Positions 63,470 through 64,000 of a stretch of 64,000 nt of DNA are shown here, piece by piece (position 1 is the stretch's first letter; each line of letters begins with the position of its first letter). Made by a program: the position numbers and the translations under genes. The DNA comes from Cryphonectria parasitica EP155. Its lineage: Eukaryota > Ascomycota > Sordariomycetes > Diaporthales > Cryphonectriaceae. Where the stretch lies: contig NW_024468910.1 of assembly GCF_011745365.1 (NCBI RefSeq), positions 1,826,068-1,890,067 on the forward strand, read 5' to 3'. The notes beneath the pieces were generated by a model. That model made no database searches and was not told the origin of the DNA. It saw only the letters and a list, made by a program, of their open reading frames with translations.

Positions 63470-64000
63470 TGAGAGTGCACACTTTCATTAACTCGAGTCG
63501 TCTCGCCCTTGTTCAAGAAAGTTTCCTAAGCCGTAATATCGGCAGAGCCCAGCCCCAAAACACGAAATCTTGGGACCGTGTCAGGGATCATGCCACCATC
63601 CAGCGCACAATTCCACTTCCGGCCTCGAACTCGGTTCACAGAAAACATATGAGGGCGGTCGCAGGCCTAATAATCTGTGCCAGAGCACTTGCCACATATC
63701 TCTTTCCGACCAACATACCTCTCCATGGGCTCCGACGTTGAAGAAGTTGCTACACGCGCTAGCTGCGGTGAAGCCATCGCAGGAGATGTTTGTTCGCGCC
63801 GTGCTCTATGAAGTACTCCCCGCGCAACAGAAAACGCGTGGAGACAGATGCTCCGAACTTGTGGTAAGCGGGCGGCTGTTATGGAACTCAGTGCGAGACC
63901 TTGTGCCAGGGTGATGGCAATGGTATCGCACGCGTCCCCTTCTTTTGGTTTCCTATCCATCGCGCTTGTAGGTCGGGTAGATGTATTGAGACATACAGCC
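63470..64000. other. Right edge, no assigned gene
   Basis: Overlapping short frames on both strands. May contain the 5' part of the preceding gene; not resolved. Confidence 0.35.

Noticed and set aside
1..64000. tRNA or rRNA genes
   Set aside because: Scanned by eye for T-loop (GTTCGAATC-type) and acceptor pairing; none convincing, though a covariance search could still find one.

Overview
The window looks like an accessory, repeat-rich part of a filamentous ascomycete genome (Pezizomycotina). The evidence is short introns of about 40-90 nt with GT(A/G)NGT donors and YAG acceptors, a fungal FunK1 kinase, a DUF3435 tyrosine recombinase, DUF7924-type proteins, a chromodomain Ty3/gypsy retrotransposon, and C-to-T / G-to-A decay that resembles repeat-induced point mutation (RIP). 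I saw no bacterial operons, CRISPR array, rRNA or tRNA gene. Family names come from motif recognition; no search was run.

Layout. 0-12.7 kb: two related gypsy elements on the minus strand. One is an internally deleted copy with an intact 5-bp target duplication (510-3214). The other is nearly full length (4151-11409), with gag, decayed pol, a chromodomain and an extra antisense ORF between pol and the 3' LTR. It abuts a broken DUF3435 recombinase fragment (11410-12674). 12.9-20 kb: two near-identical hairpins, unknown minus-strand genes, and an Hsp70-like ATPase fused to a ZZ zinc finger (16.0-18.4 kb), broken by a stop codon. 20-26 kb: a second repeat family starting TGTGCGAG, LTR scraps, an intact DUF7924 nuclease-like gene (21965-23641) and a transposase-like relic.

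26-39 kb is the best candidate for a large mobile element: a DUF3435 recombinase of the kind that moves Starship elements (28526-31233, minus), a ZZ/Myb-like gene just downstream, a nuclease-like gene (32797-34260), a PHD-finger relic, a C2H2-like gene and an intact FunK1 kinase gene (36138-38896). No boundaries or target-site repeats were established. 40-50 kb: two paralogous FHA-kinase genes on the minus strand with different catalytic lesions, a small gene flanked by duplicated sequence, and a low-complexity basic protein divergent from one kinase. 51-60 kb: two solo LTRs with exact 5-bp duplications (one splits a gene in frame), a four-exon ankyrin protein, a 3'-truncated phosphoglycerate-mutase/SHB17-like gene, a 25-26-bp minisatellite and a second DUF7924 gene with one stop. 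60-64 kb: integrase remnant, a second-family repeat and one unrecognised 394-aa ORF.

Overall this is a graveyard and nursery of selfish and possibly self/non-self genes (recombinase, nucleases, kinases, ankyrin and ZZ proteins) with nested retrotransposons. Many genes carry one apparent nonsense change or 1-nt shift, so decay and assembly error should both be kept in mind.
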